The notes beneath the pieces were generated by a model that was not told where the DNA came from, did no database searches, and worked only from the letters and a program-made list of their open reading frames with translations. Shown piece by piece: positions 25,475-34,549 of a stretch of 64,000 bases of DNA (position 1 is its first letter; the number at the start of each line of letters is the position of its first letter). The position numbers were made by a program, and so were the translations under genes. Origin of the DNA: Pseudomonadota bacterium (GTDB taxonomy: Bacteria > Pseudomonadota > Gammaproteobacteria > Xanthomonadales > Xanthomonadaceae); contig JAEZYE010000004.1 of NCBI GenBank assembly GCA_023419315.1, forward strand, positions 11,833 through 75,832, read 5' to 3'.

Positions 25475-26149
25475 ATGTTCTTCACGCATCTGCAACGTGG
25501 TGGCGCGCGCGCCTTGTTCAACTGTGCCATGGCCGGCGTCCTGCTGCTATTCACGGCATGGACCGCTCCGGCGCTCGCACAATCAGGCAAGACCGGTGCG
25601 CAGAAAACGGTTCTGGTGATGGGCGATTCGCTGTCCGCAGCGTATGGACTTTCATCGGCCCAGGGATGGGTGGCGTTGACCGCCAACCGCATCGCCAGTG
25701 AAAAGCCGGGATGGCGCGTGGTCAATGCCAGCATCAGCGGCGAGACCACCGCGGGCGGCGCATCACGCCTGGCCGCCGAACTCCAGCGGCATCGCCCCTC
25801 GATTGTCGTGATCGAGCTTGGTGCGAATGACGGCCTGCGCGGGCTGCCGTTGAAGCAGACGCGCGCCAATCTCGACCGGATGATCCAGGCCGCGCGGAAA
25901 GCAAACGCGCGCGTGCTGTTGATCGGCATGCGCATCCCACCGAACTACGGCCCCGATTACACGCGCGGATTCGAAGCGACCTTCACCGATCTGGCAAAGC
26001 AGTACGACGTGCCGCTGCTGCCATTCCTGCTGGAGCCCATCGCGCGTGATCGCGCCAATTTCCAGGATGACAACCTGCATCCGGTCGCTGCCGCGCAACC
26101 GAAGCTGCGCGATCATGTCTGGAGCCGCCTCGGGCCGATGTTGAAGTAG
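25475..26149 (+). CDS. tesA: Multifunctional acyl-CoA thioesterase I / arylesterase / lysophospholipase (SGNH hydrolase)
   Basis: 224 residues with a signal peptide (LFTAWTAPALA) and the four SGNH blocks: VLVMGDSLSAAYGL (Ser nucleophile), SISGETTAGG, VIELGANDGLRG and DDNLHPVAAAQP with the Asp-x-x-His pair. These are TesA hallmarks. It is periplasmic and hydrolyses acyl esters, acyl-CoA and lysophospholipids in vitro. GGGAG lies upstream of the ATG. It is divergently transcribed from the YbbA-YbbP transporter genes, as in E. coli. Confidence 0.93.
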   Translation: MFFTHLQRGGARALFNCAMAGVLLLFTAWTAPALAQSGKTGAQKTVLVMGDSLSAAYGLSSAQGWVALTANRIASEKPGWRVVNASISGETTAGGASRLAAELQRHRPSIVVIELGANDGLRGLPLKQTRANLDRMIQAARKANARVLLIGMRIPPNYGPDYTRGFEATFTDLAKQYDVPLLPFLLEPIARDRANFQDDNLHPVAAAQPKLRDHVWSRLGPMLK

Positions 26150-26296
26150 GGTGCGCGGGCCTGCTCGCGGTCGGCATCCGTAGGACTTTTCCTACAGCGT
26201 CGGGCGCTGTCCGCTGAGTGCACACCGCATTGACCCGCGGCAGTCTATGTCTGCCGCGCAAGCGCGCGGCAGTCATCCGCCTGCGAGGATCGCCGC

Positions 26297-26509
26297 GTGC
26301 CACGTCTTCTTTTCACCATCGCCCCGACCACCGACGGTTGGCAGTTGTACGAAGGCGAACACGGCCGCTCCTCGTTCGACAACCTGAGCGATGCGCGCGA
26401 CAACGCCCGCATGCTCGCCGCCACGTTGTATGAGCACCATGGCATTCCGACCGCGGTCGTGATGGACATGGCCGGCCGCGAAGCCGTCGTGCTGACGCGT
26501 CACGGCTGA
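26297..26509 (+). CDS. Small DUF2188-like protein
   Basis: 70 residues from a GTG start with GAGGAT upstream. The pattern, a two-stranded start (LLFTIAPTTDGWQLYEG), a Ser-Phe-Asp segment, a helix rich in Ala and Arg (DARDNARMLAAT) and a last strand, is like DUF2188 proteins, which have no known function. No signal or membrane span. Family assignment is tentative; codon usage is in keeping with its neighbours. Confidence 0.55.
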   Translation: MPRLLFTIAPTTDGWQLYEGEHGRSSFDNLSDARDNARMLAATLYEHHGIPTAVVMDMAGREAVVLTRHG

Positions 26510-26569
26510 CCGCGCGCCGTCCGCATACTGCAGCCAGTTCAATCTGAAGCCGCGGCTGCGTTCCGCGCT

Positions 26570-27226
26570 TCAGCCCTCGATGCCCGCGAGCTGCCGCAAC
26601 GCCTGTTCGAATACTTCCACCGGCTGGCCGCCCTGGATGAGGTGCTTGTCGTTGAACACGACCGAAGGCACGGCGCGGATGCCCTGCTGCTGATAGAAGC
26701 GTTCCTGCTCGCGCACATCGCCTGCGTGCTCGCCCGATGCCAGCAATGCGCGCGCGCGCTCGCCATCGAGTCCGACGGATTCGGCCACGGCGCCCAGCAC
26801 GTCGTGCGATGAGACATCCCGGCCTTCGGTGAAGTACGCCTTGAGCAGCGCGTGCTTGAGCGCGCGCTGGATATCTGGCCCTTCCAGCCCGGCCCAATGC
26901 AGCAGCCGGTGGGCATCGAACGTGTTGACGATACGACGGCGGCGCTGCATGTCGAACGCGAAGCCCAGCGCTGCGCCACGCTCGCGGATGGCTTCACTGT
27001 TCTGCTGCGCCTGCTCCGCACTCATGCCGTATTTGCGCGTCAGGTGCTCGATGACATCCTCGCCTTCGGCCGCCATCTGTGGATTGAGCTCGAATGGCTG
27101 GAAATGCAGTTCCACCCGCAGCGGCGCGCCAACCCGCGCAATCGCCTGCTCCAGCGCCTGCAGGCCGATCGCGCACCACGGGCACACGACATCGGAAACG
27201 AAATCGATCTTGAGGGTGTGGCTCAC
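26570..27226 (-). CDS. DsbA-family oxidoreductase, FrnE-like
   Basis: 218 residues. The thioredoxin-fold active site CPWC is at about residues 15-18 in VSDVVCPWCAIG, the helical insertion follows, and the cis-Pro loop is GIRAVPSVVFNDKHLIQGG. There is no signal peptide, so it is cytoplasmic like FrnE/DsbA-like proteins that handle polyketide or stress substrates. The GTG at 27226 (V-SHTLKIDF) is preferred because homologues begin with the first strand; an ATG 12 codons earlier gives an untypical basic leader. Confidence 0.88.
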   Translation of the reverse strand: MSHTLKIDFVSDVVCPWCAIGLQALEQAIARVGAPLRVELHFQPFELNPQMAAEGEDVIEHLTRKYGMSAEQAQQNSEAIRERGAALGFAFDMQRRRRIVNTFDAHRLLHWAGLEGPDIQRALKHALLKAYFTEGRDVSSHDVLGAVAESVGLDGERARALLASGEHAGDVREQERFYQQQGIRAVPSVVFNDKHLIQGGQPVEVFEQALRQLAGIEG

Positions 27227-27314
27227 GGCTCGGGATTTCCTTGGTGGAGAACGCAACGGCAATCGGACCGGGCGTCCGGCGCGACGTCGCGCCGAACCTG
27301 CCCGTGGGATCGGA

Positions 27315-28349
27315 TCAGACCGGCGTCGGGTTGCGGTACTTGAAGCCGGCCTGGTGCCAGTACGGATACGGCTTGGTCACCGCGCTGGCCGCATCCAGCC
27401 GCGCGACCTGCTCGGCGGTCAGGTTCCAGCCTACGGCGCCGAGGTTCTGCTTCAGCTGCTCCTCGTTGCGCGCACCGACGACGATCGTCGAAACCGTCGG
27501 GCGTTGCAGCAGCCAGTTCAGCGCGATCTGCGGAATCGTCCTGCCGGTTTCCTTCGCGATTTCATCGAGCGCATCGACGACGTGATAGAGATGTTCCTGA
27601 TCCACGGGCGGGCCGGACTCCACGCTGGTGGCCGACTGCAGGCGGCTGGTTTCCGGCAGCGGCTGGCCGCGGCGGATCTTGCCGGTCAACCGGCCCCAGC
27701 CGAGCGGGCTCCACACCACTGCGCCGACGCCTTGATCGGCCGCGAGCGGCATCAACTCCCATTCGTAGTCGCGGCCGACCAGCGAGTAGTACGCCTGGTG
27801 CGCGACATAGCGCGACCAGCCGTGGCGATCCGATACGGCCAGCGATTTCATCAGGTGCCAGCCGGAAAAGTTCGACACACCGAGGTAACGGATCTTGCCG
27901 GCGCGCACGAGGTTGTCGAGCGTGGACAGCACTTCCTCCACCGGCGTGCGTGCATCGAAGCCGTGCAGCTGGAACAGATCGATGTAGTCCGTGCCGAGCC
28001 GCTTGAGCGCGGCGTCGATGGCGTTGATCAGGTGGTAGCGCGAGGAACCGACGCTGTTCTCGCCTTCGTCGAAACGGAAGGTCGCCTTGGTCGAGATGAG
28101 CAGCGAATCGCGCGGCCGGCCCTTGATGGCTTCACCGAGGATCGATTCCGCCGCGCCTTTCGAGTAGACGTCGGCGCTGTCGAACAGGTTGAGGCCGGCG
28201 TCGAGGCAGACATCGATCAGGCGACGGGCCTCGGTCACGTCGGTCTGGCCCCACGAACTGAACAACGCGCCCTGGCCGCCGAAAGTGCCGGTGCCGAAGC
28301 TGAGGACGGGAACGCGGAAGCCGGAGGCGCCGAGATAGCGGTATTCCAT
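27315..28349 (-). CDS. Aldo/keto reductase
   Basis: 344 residues, a full AKR barrel. Catalytic tetrad residues are visible: Asp and Tyr in FDSADVYSKGAAE, Lys in LLISTKATF, His in LFQLHGFDA. NADPH-binding loop VVGARNEEQLKQNLGAVGW is near the C-terminus. The closest type is the YajO/AKR12-like group acting on small aldehydes or ketones. It is divergent from an AraC-family regulator gene 201 bases away, a frequent arrangement where the regulator controls the reductase. Confidence 0.92.
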   Translation of the reverse strand: MEYRYLGASGFRVPVLSFGTGTFGGQGALFSSWGQTDVTEARRLIDVCLDAGLNLFDSADVYSKGAAESILGEAIKGRPRDSLLISTKATFRFDEGENSVGSSRYHLINAIDAALKRLGTDYIDLFQLHGFDARTPVEEVLSTLDNLVRAGKIRYLGVSNFSGWHLMKSLAVSDRHGWSRYVAHQAYYSLVGRDYEWELMPLAADQGVGAVVWSPLGWGRLTGKIRRGQPLPETSRLQSATSVESGPPVDQEHLYHVVDALDEIAKETGRTIPQIALNWLLQRPTVSTIVVGARNEEQLKQNLGAVGWNLTAEQVARLDAASAVTKPYPYWHQAGFKYRNPTPV

Positions 28350-28550
28350 GGCGATGAGGGGATTGGGGGAGGGGCGGACATTTCACTCCCCGTGCGGCGG
28401 AGCGGCAAGCTGCATCGTGGAAAGCTTTGTTGCCGACTTCCACGCGCGCCGGCCCGCGCTGTCCCATTCCTCGCCGATGCTTGCCTGATCCTGCAAGGCG
28501 CGCCGTCGCACCGCCTCGGCCCGCGCACGCGCGGCGTAGACTCCGTTCCC

Positions 28551-29498
28551 ATGAGCGGACACACCACCTCGGACATCCTCCAAGATTCATCGCCCCGCGA
28601 CACCGAAGCGCTGGTGGAATCCCGGCGTGCGTCGCTGGCCGACGCGATTGAACGATTCACCGGCCAGGACGGCATCCACGAAACGCCCATCACCGGCCTG
28701 CGCTTCTCGCGCCTGAGCGGACCGAACGCACCGATGTGCGGCGTGCAGGAACCCGCGCTGGCGATGATCGTGCAGGGCTGCAAGCAGACCATGCTCGGCG
28801 ATGACGTCTACGAGTACGACGCGTCGCGTTATCTGGTCGCGTCGGTGGATTTGCCCATCATCGGCCGGGTGACCCAGGCCAGCGCCGAAAAGCCGTACCT
28901 GTGCTTCGTGTTGAGCCTGCCGCCGGCCGACATCGCCGAACTGGTCACGCAGGCTGAAGCCACCTCCGCGCCACTGCCGCCTCCTTCGCGCGGCATCTCG
29001 GTGAGCCGCTGCGATCCGGATCTGCTGGATGCCGCTCTGCGGCTGGTCCGGCTGCTTGATGCGCCGCAGGACATTGCCCTGCTCGCGCCGCTGATCATCC
29101 GCGAGATCCACTACCGCCTGCTGCGCAGCGATCAGGGCGGAATGCTGCGTCACATCGGCGTGGCCGACAGCCAGGGCCACCGCGTCGCCAAGGCGATCGG
29201 CTGGCTGCGGCAGAACTATCGCGAACCGCTGCGCATCGAGAACATCGCGCGCCAGGTGCACATGAGCACGTCGTCGCTGCACCACCACTTCAAGGCGGTC
29301 ACGGCGATGAGTCCGTTGCAGTACCAGAAGCAACTGCGCCTGCAGGAGGCGCGCCGGTTGATGCTGACCGAGGTGCTGGACGCCGCCACCGCCGGTCACC
29401 GGGTCGGCTACGAAAGTCCGTCGCAGTTCAGTCGCGAGTACAGCCGCATGTTCGGCGCACCGCCGGTCCGCGATGTCGAGCGCCTGCGCGCCTCCTGA
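28551..29498 (+). CDS. AraC-family transcriptional regulator (AraC_N type)
   Basis: 315 residues. The N-terminal AraC_N domain contains LSGPNAPMCGVQEPALAMIVQG and YLVASVDLPIIGRV; the C-terminal double helix-turn-helix contains IENIARQVHMSTSSLHHHFK and AGHRVGYESPSQFSREYSRMFG. The start at 28551 gives the normal family N-terminus. It is divergent from the aldo/keto reductase gene, with which regulators of this subfamily are commonly paired, so it probably activates that gene in response to an electrophile or aldehyde. Ligand unknown. Confidence 0.9.
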   Translation: MSGHTTSDILQDSSPRDTEALVESRRASLADAIERFTGQDGIHETPITGLRFSRLSGPNAPMCGVQEPALAMIVQGCKQTMLGDDVYEYDASRYLVASVDLPIIGRVTQASAEKPYLCFVLSLPPADIAELVTQAEATSAPLPPPSRGISVSRCDPDLLDAALRLVRLLDAPQDIALLAPLIIREIHYRLLRSDQGGMLRHIGVADSQGHRVAKAIGWLRQNYREPLRIENIARQVHMSTSSLHHHFKAVTAMSPLQYQKQLRLQEARRLMLTEVLDAATAGHRVGYESPSQFSREYSRMFGAPPVRDVERLRAS

Positions 29499-29614
29499 TC
29501 CGTTGCGGGCAGATGAATGTGCAATGACGCGGCGCGGCGGCAGGCCGGCCGCCGCGTTGTGGGGCCCCTGCGGCGGGAGCAGAATCCACACGGGTTCCTT
29601 GCCGGAGCAATGCC

Positions 29615-30175
29615 ATGAAACGCCTCTTCCTGCTGTCGTTCCTGATTGTCGGATTGCTGGCCACGACCAGCGTGCTGGCGCGGAGCAAGCGCGTCACCGA
29701 TGCGGACATTCCGCGCAACCTGCCGACCGTCGATGCGGTCAGCATCGAATGGACCGACCCCGCCGAGTTCTCGGATATCCGCTACAGCGGCAATCGCTGG
29801 GAAGCGGTGCAGGGCAACTGGGTGGTCGATCTGGCGAGCCATCTGCAGAAGCGGGCCGCGAAGCAGCTCGCACCGGGCCAGCAGCTGAAGATCACCATCA
29901 CCGACATCCGTCGCGCCGGCATGTACGAACCGGGGCGGGGCATGAACTTCGATCGTATCCGGGTGATCAAGGACATCTATCCGCCGCGCGTCACCCTCAA
30001 CTTCACCCTGGAAGACGCCAGCGGCCAGGTCATCGCCCAGGGTGAGCGCAAACTGGTGGACGGTGCGTTCCTGATGGGCGCCAGCCCCATCAATGACACT
30101 GACACGCTGCGCTACGAGAAGCGCATGCTCGACAACTGGTTGTCCAGCGAGTTCAAGGTCTCGCGCGAGGTCTGA
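29615..30175 (+). CDS. DUF3016 family exported protein
   Basis: 186 residues with a signal peptide (LLSFLIVGLLATTSVLA). The mature protein contains IEWTDPAEFSDIRYSGNRWE, LKITITDIRRAGMYEPGRG and PPRVTLNFTLEDASGQV, matching DUF3016, a periplasmic family of unknown function common in Xanthomonadaceae and Shewanella. It stands alone, 117 bases after the AraC gene and 88 before msrB. Confidence 0.85.
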   Translation: MKRLFLLSFLIVGLLATTSVLARSKRVTDADIPRNLPTVDAVSIEWTDPAEFSDIRYSGNRWEAVQGNWVVDLASHLQKRAAKQLAPGQQLKITITDIRRAGMYEPGRGMNFDRIRVIKDIYPPRVTLNFTLEDASGQVIAQGERKLVDGAFLMGASPINDTDTLRYEKRMLDNWLSSEFKVSREV

Positions 30176-30263
30176 TGCTCGCGCACTGCCGCGCCGTGGC
30201 CCGGTCTTGCGGTTGGCGCGGCCGTCGCCATATCGAAGCCACCCTCCCCCGCCAGGAACCGCA

Positions 30264-30731
30264 ATGCGCGACTTCGACCTGACGCCTCCTTCCGATACGC
30301 AGCGCGATGCGCTGGCCGCCGGGCTCGACCCGGACGAGCGCCGCGTGCTGTTGCAGCACGGCACCGAGGCGCCGTTCTGCGGCGTCTTCCTCGACAACAA
30401 GCGGGAGGGCGTCTACACCTGCCGCTTCTGCGGGCTGCCGCTGTTCCGCTCCAGCGCCAAGTTCGACTCCGGTACCGGCTGGCCGAGCTTCTTCGCCCCG
30501 TTCGACGAACGCCACGTCGGCCGCATCCGCGACATCAGCCACGGCATGATCCGCACGGAAATCGTCTGCGCGCGCTGCGGCAGCCACCTCGGCCACGTGT
30601 TTCCCGACGGCCCGCCGCCGACGCATGAGCGCCACTGCCTGAACTCGGTGTCGCTGGCGTTCACAGACGACGGCCAGGCCCTGCCCGACCTGCTCCAGCG
30701 TGGCGCGCCGGAGGGCGAACCGGCGGACTGA
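30264..30731 (+). CDS. msrB: Peptide-methionine (R)-S-oxide reductase
   Basis: 155 residues with all MsrB marks: two zinc CxxC pairs (CRFCG and CARCG), FDSGTGWPSFF, GSHLGHVFPDGPPPT and the active-site Cys in RHCLNSVSL, which is RYCINSxSL in most members. It reduces the R form of methionine sulfoxide in oxidised proteins with thioredoxin. No signal peptide, so cytoplasmic. The ATG at 30264 has an AGGAA site upstream. Confidence 0.95.
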   Translation: MRDFDLTPPSDTQRDALAAGLDPDERRVLLQHGTEAPFCGVFLDNKREGVYTCRFCGLPLFRSSAKFDSGTGWPSFFAPFDERHVGRIRDISHGMIRTEIVCARCGSHLGHVFPDGPPPTHERHCLNSVSLAFTDDGQALPDLLQRGAPEGEPAD

Positions 30732-30906
30732 TCCGCCCTTCGAAGGTTCGCCCGGCCAGGTCCGGCAGCCCACGTCCGACCGGCCTTCGCGTCTTCACGC
30801 AGCATGCGTGCGGGCGGCCCCGACAGGGGATTTCCGGACCCTTTCCACCGCCTCAAGAAAACGCTTGCCGGGCCGACACCTAGGTACTCCCCTACGCGTC
30901 GTCCCC

Positions 30907-31761
30907 ATGCTCATCATCGTCGGAATCCTGGTCGTCATCGCCAGCGTGGTCGGTGGCTACATTGCCTCCCACGGCAAGCTCGCCGTGCTCTGGCAACCGT
31001 ACGAACTCGTCATCATCGGCGGCGCGGCGCTGGGCGCGTTCCTGGTCAGCAATCCGCCCAAGGTGGTGAAGGCCACGTTCGCCGCGACCTTCGGCGTGCT
31101 CAAGGGCGTGCGCTACAAGCCGGCCGACTACCTCGACGTGCTGACGCTGATGTACGAACTGCTCAACAAGGCGCGCCGCGAAGGTTTCATCTCGCTGGAA
31201 TCGCATGTCGACAATCCGACCAGCAGCGATCTGTTCAACAAGTACCCGCGGGTGCTGGCCGATCACCATCTGATGGACTTCATCACCGACTGCCTGCGCC
31301 TGATGGTCGGCAGCAACATCGAGCCGCACGAACTGGAACCGCTGCTCGAACTGGAACTGGAAAAGCACCACCACGAAATGATGGCGCCGGCGCATGCGCT
31401 CACCAAGGTCGCCGACGGCCTGCCCGGCTTCGGCATCGTGGCGGCGGTGCTCGGCATCGTGATCACGATGGGCTCCATCGGCGGCGACGTCGCCGCGGTG
31501 GGTGCGCACGTGGCGGCGGCGCTCGTCGGCACCTTCCTCGGCATCCTGCTGGCCTACGGTTTCGTCGGGCCGCTGGCCACGGCGATCGAGGCACAGGCCG
31601 AACAGGACGGCCGGATCTATGAAAGCGTGAAGACCGCGCTGCTCGCCTGCCTGCGGGGCTACAACCCGAAGGTGGCGCTGGAATTCGCGCGCAAGACGCT
31701 GCCCTCGCATGTGCGCCCGCAGTTCGCCGAGTTCGAGACCCACCTCAAGGGCGTGAAGTAA
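30907..31761 (+). CDS. motA: Flagellar motor stator protein MotA
   Basis: 284 residues with four membrane spans; MLIIVGILVVIASVVGGYIASHG is span 1, and the conserved VADGLPGFGIVAAVLGIVITMG and VGTFLGILLAYGFVGPLA form spans 3 and 4. The cytoplasmic loop holds the charged segment that touches FliG. MotA with MotB forms the proton-driven stator around the rotor. Ten bases separate it from motB. Other flagellar genes are not near, as is usual for mot genes in this group. Confidence 0.95.
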   Translation: MLIIVGILVVIASVVGGYIASHGKLAVLWQPYELVIIGGAALGAFLVSNPPKVVKATFAATFGVLKGVRYKPADYLDVLTLMYELLNKARREGFISLESHVDNPTSSDLFNKYPRVLADHHLMDFITDCLRLMVGSNIEPHELEPLLELELEKHHHEMMAPAHALTKVADGLPGFGIVAAVLGIVITMGSIGGDVAAVGAHVAAALVGTFLGILLAYGFVGPLATAIEAQAEQDGRIYESVKTALLACLRGYNPKVALEFARKTLPSHVRPQFAEFETHLKGVK

Positions 31762-31771
31762 GGCCGCCCCG

Positions 31772-32803
31772 ATGAGCGAGAAATCCACGGTCGTCGTCGT
31801 CCGCCGGATCAAGAAGGTCCATGGCGGCGGTCACCACGGCGGAAGCTGGAAGGTCGCCTACGCGGATTTCGTCACCGCGATGATGGCCTTCTTCATGGTC
31901 ATGTGGCTGGTCGGCGCAACCACCAACAAGGATCGCGCGGCGATTTCGGAGTACTTCCGCAATCCCAGCCCGATCGTCGGCAAGAGCTTTTCGCCCGCGC
32001 CGGGTCCGAACGGTCCCGGCGGCGCGAGCACGTCGCTGATCAAGCTGGGCGGCACGATGGACATCCCGCGCGGCAGCGGTGAAGACCCGTTCGCCAAGCC
32101 GGAGCAGAAAACCGCCCAGGAAAAGGCCGACGAAAAGGCGCAGGACGAAAAACGCCTGGAGTCGCTGATGAAGGCGCTGGAGGAGGCCATCGGCAAGAGC
32201 CAGGCGCTGGAGCCATTCAAGGATCAGCTGCTGCTCGACATCACGCCGGAAGGTTTGCGCATCCAGATCGTCGATCAGCAGAACCGGCCGATGTTCGATC
32301 TCGGCAGTTCGACGCTCAAGCCGTACACCTCCGACATCCTTCACGAGCTCGCCGGCTTCATCAATCGTGTGCCGAACCGCATCAGCATCACCGGCCACAC
32401 CGATCTGACGGCCTATGCGCGTCGCGGTTACAGCAACTGGGAATTGAGCGCCGAGCGCGCCAACGCCGCGCGCCGGGCGCTCGCCGAAGGCGGCATGGAT
32501 GAAAGCAAGGTCACGCGCGTGGTCGGCCTGTCTTCTTCGGTGCTGTTCGACAAGCAGAATCCGATGAACCCGATCAATCGCCGCATCAGCATCGTGGTGA
32601 TGACCAAGGCAGCCGAAGCGCTCGCGCTGAATGACAGCGGCGTGCCCGTCGGCGCGATCGAACCGGATGGCGATGTGCAGGCGCCCGAGCCGACCAACGT
32701 CGCCCATGCCCCGGCCGCGCCGGCGGTCCCGGACATCACGCCAAGGATCGCGCCCGCCATCGCGCCGGGCTCCGGCGCGAGCGGCGCTGCGCACGCACCC
32801 TGA
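31772..32803 (+). CDS. motB: Flagellar motor stator protein MotB
   Basis: 343 residues. A short basic N-terminus (RRIKKVHGGGHHGGSWKVAY) precedes the single span with the proton-binding Asp in ADFVTAMMAFFMVMWL. The plug/linker region follows, then the OmpA-like peptidoglycan-binding domain with NRISITGHTDLTAY, NWELSAERANAARRAL and NRRISIVVM. A Pro/Ala-rich tail of about 60 residues after the OmpA domain is longer than in E. coli MotB. Confidence 0.95.
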   Translation: MSEKSTVVVVRRIKKVHGGGHHGGSWKVAYADFVTAMMAFFMVMWLVGATTNKDRAAISEYFRNPSPIVGKSFSPAPGPNGPGGASTSLIKLGGTMDIPRGSGEDPFAKPEQKTAQEKADEKAQDEKRLESLMKALEEAIGKSQALEPFKDQLLLDITPEGLRIQIVDQQNRPMFDLGSSTLKPYTSDILHELAGFINRVPNRISITGHTDLTAYARRGYSNWELSAERANAARRALAEGGMDESKVTRVVGLSSSVLFDKQNPMNPINRRISIVVMTKAAEALALNDSGVPVGAIEPDGDVQAPEPTNVAHAPAAPAVPDITPRIAPAIAPGSGASGAAHAP

Positions 32804-32888
32804 TCCGCAGGCGTTGATCCACTACGTTGATCCACGGGCGTTTGCGTGCGCGCGTCTGCACGCACGCGTGTGCGGTTATCCTTGCGCG

Positions 32889-33662
32889 ATGCCGCCACGC
32901 ACTGTTTCCGCCACCCGTTATGTCACCCCGCTGCGCGAAGGCGGATCGATGCCGGCCGTGGTCGAGGCCGATGATCTTGGCCTGTACGTCCTGAAGTTCC
33001 GCGGCGCCGGACAAGGGCCGCGCGCGCTGGTGGCCGAGTGGATTTCCGGCGAAATCGCCCGCGCGCTGGATCTGCCGGTGCCGGAAATCGTCTTCATCGA
33101 TCTGGACCCGGAACTCGCGCGCACCGAAGGCGATCCGGAAATCCAGGATCTGATCAAGGCCAGCGCCGGCCTCAACCTGGCGATGGACTATCTTCCGGGC
33201 GCGGCCAATTTCGATCCGCTGGCCGAGCAACCGTCTCCGGAACTGGCTTCCGCGATCGTGTGGTTCGATGCCTTCATCAGCAATGTCGATCGCACCGTGC
33301 GCAATCCCAACCTGCTGGTCTGGCACCGGCGCGTGATGCTGATCGATCACGGCGCTTCGCTGTATTTCCATCATGGCTGGGATGGCGATGTGTCCGGTGC
33401 GGGCCGGCCGTTTCCGCTGATCAAGGACCACGTGCTGCTGCCGCTGGCCGATGGGCTGGCCGAGGCGGACGTCCGCCTCAGCGCAAAGCTGGATCCGCAG
33501 CGCCTGGCCGATATCGTCGCGCAAGTGCCCGATGCCTGGCTCGAAGGCGGCGACGCGTTCGGCACGCCGGAACAGCAGCGCATCGCATACACGCAATACC
33601 TGCAACAGCGGCTCGCCCTGCCGCACGCCTTCGTGCAGGAGGCCGAACGTGCGCGCGGCTGA
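32889..33662 (+). CDS. HipA-like kinase domain protein (HipA_2 family)
   Basis: 257 residues from the ATG at 32889. The N-terminus LREGGSMPAVVEADDLGLYVLKFRGAG contains the nucleotide-binding strand with its Lys; the catalytic loop equivalents are FDAFISNVDRTVRNPNLLVW (HipA uses a D-x(3-4)-N pair here) and the metal-binding Asp in RVMLIDHGASLYF. Unlike toxin HipA there is no N-terminal HipA_N domain and no HipB repressor beside it. The gene overlaps the following DUF3037 gene by 14 bases, a pairing seen repeatedly for this family; the function of the pair is unknown. Confidence 0.85.
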   Translation: MPPRTVSATRYVTPLREGGSMPAVVEADDLGLYVLKFRGAGQGPRALVAEWISGEIARALDLPVPEIVFIDLDPELARTEGDPEIQDLIKASAGLNLAMDYLPGAANFDPLAEQPSPELASAIVWFDAFISNVDRTVRNPNLLVWHRRVMLIDHGASLYFHHGWDGDVSGAGRPFPLIKDHVLLPLADGLAEADVRLSAKLDPQRLADIVAQVPDAWLEGGDAFGTPEQQRIAYTQYLQQRLALPHAFVQEAERARG

Positions 33663-34041
33663 TACCTACGATTACGCCGTCATCCGCGTGGTGCCGCGCG
33701 TGGAACGCGAGGAGTTCCTCAACGTCGGCATCCTGCTGTCATGCGAACGCAGCGGCTACCTGCACGCGCGCATCGAACTGGATGAAGGTCGCCTGCGTGC
33801 GCTCGATCCGGACATCGACATCGAATCCCTGCGCCGCCACCTGGACGCCATCCCGCGCATCTGCGAAGGCGGTGCGCAGGCCGGTCCGATTGGCCTGTTG
33901 CCCAAGCGCGCACGCTTCCACTGGCTGACCGCCAAGCGCAGCGCCATCATCCAGACCTCGCCGGTGCACATGGGCAAGTGCGGCGACATGGACGCGATCC
34001 TCGAACACCTGATGGATCGCATGGTGCGGGTACGGCGCTGA
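33649..34041 (+). CDS. DUF3037 family protein
   Basis: 130 residues from GTG 33649, with AGGAGG seven bases upstream located inside the HipA_2 gene. The signature DTYDYAVIRVVPRVEREEFLNVGILL is at the N-terminus, followed by a conserved RTSPVHMG-like element (here IIQTSPVHMGKCGDMD). No membrane span. It is expected to form a functional unit with the overlapping HipA-like kinase, perhaps as its substrate or regulator; this is inference from linkage. Confidence 0.85.
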   Translation: MRAADTYDYAVIRVVPRVEREEFLNVGILLSCERSGYLHARIELDEGRLRALDPDIDIESLRRHLDAIPRICEGGAQAGPIGLLPKRARFHWLTAKRSAIIQTSPVHMGKCGDMDAILEHLMDRMVRVRR

Positions 34042-34045
34042 GCCG

Positions 34046-34330
34046 ATGAGCGTGTATGTCGACGATGCGGTGCATCCCTGGCGCGGCCAGCGCTGGGCGC
34101 ACCTGATGGCCGACACACTGCCCGAACTCCATGCGATGGCGGAGCGGCTGGGCATCCCGCGCCGCGCTTTCCAGAACAAGACCAGCGGCGCGCACTACGA
34201 CGTGACGGCCGAATTGCGGCTGGAAGCCATCCGTCTGGGCGCGGTCGCGCTTTCGCGCCATACCGATCGCGAACGCCTGAAGGCCGTGATCCAGCGCGCC
34301 CGCGAACAGGGCCGTGGCCTGCACGGCTGA
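34046..34330 (+). CDS. DUF4031 family protein
   Basis: 94 residues, starting four bases after the DUF3037 stop. The sequence MSVYVDDAVHPWRGQRWAHL, with its conserved DD and W residues, and GIPRRAFQNKTSGAHYDVT is typical of DUF4031, a short cytoplasmic family of unknown function. The tight spacing makes it the third gene of the HipA_2-DUF3037 operon. Confidence 0.85.
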   Translation: MSVYVDDAVHPWRGQRWAHLMADTLPELHAMAERLGIPRRAFQNKTSGAHYDVTAELRLEAIRLGAVALSRHTDRERLKAVIQRAREQGRGLHG

Positions 34331-34419
34331 CCCGCTTTCCCGCCACGTTCTCTTCATCCGGCCGGACCGAATGTTTTCCTCCCGAGGCAGTTCCGCCGCG
34401 GGTCAAACAGGAGCCCCCC

Positions 34420-34518
34420 ATGCCGAACCAGCGCCAACCCCAGGATCAGGAACCGCGGGACCCGCAGCGCGATCAGCAAGCGCCCGGACCGGACTTCCAG
34501 GACGAGGAAGAAGAGTAA
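34420..34518 (+). CDS. 32-residue charged, disordered micro-protein
   Basis: A short frame MPNQRQPQDQEPRDPQRDQQ... ending DFQDEEEE, with AGGAG six bases before the ATG and a strong terminator 32 bases after the stop. It consists almost only of Gln, Pro, Arg, Asp and Glu, so it is intrinsically disordered. The good ribosome-binding site and own terminator suggest it is really made. Function unknown. Confidence 0.55.
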   Translation: MPNQRQPQDQEPRDPQRDQQAPGPDFQDEEEE

Positions 34519-34549
34519 GGCCCAACCCCCGATGTCTCTGGGGAAAAGG

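Noticed and set aside
26180..26195. GTAGGA-CTTT-TCCTAC hairpin after tesA
   Set aside because: Only six pairs and no U-tract; too weak to call a terminator.
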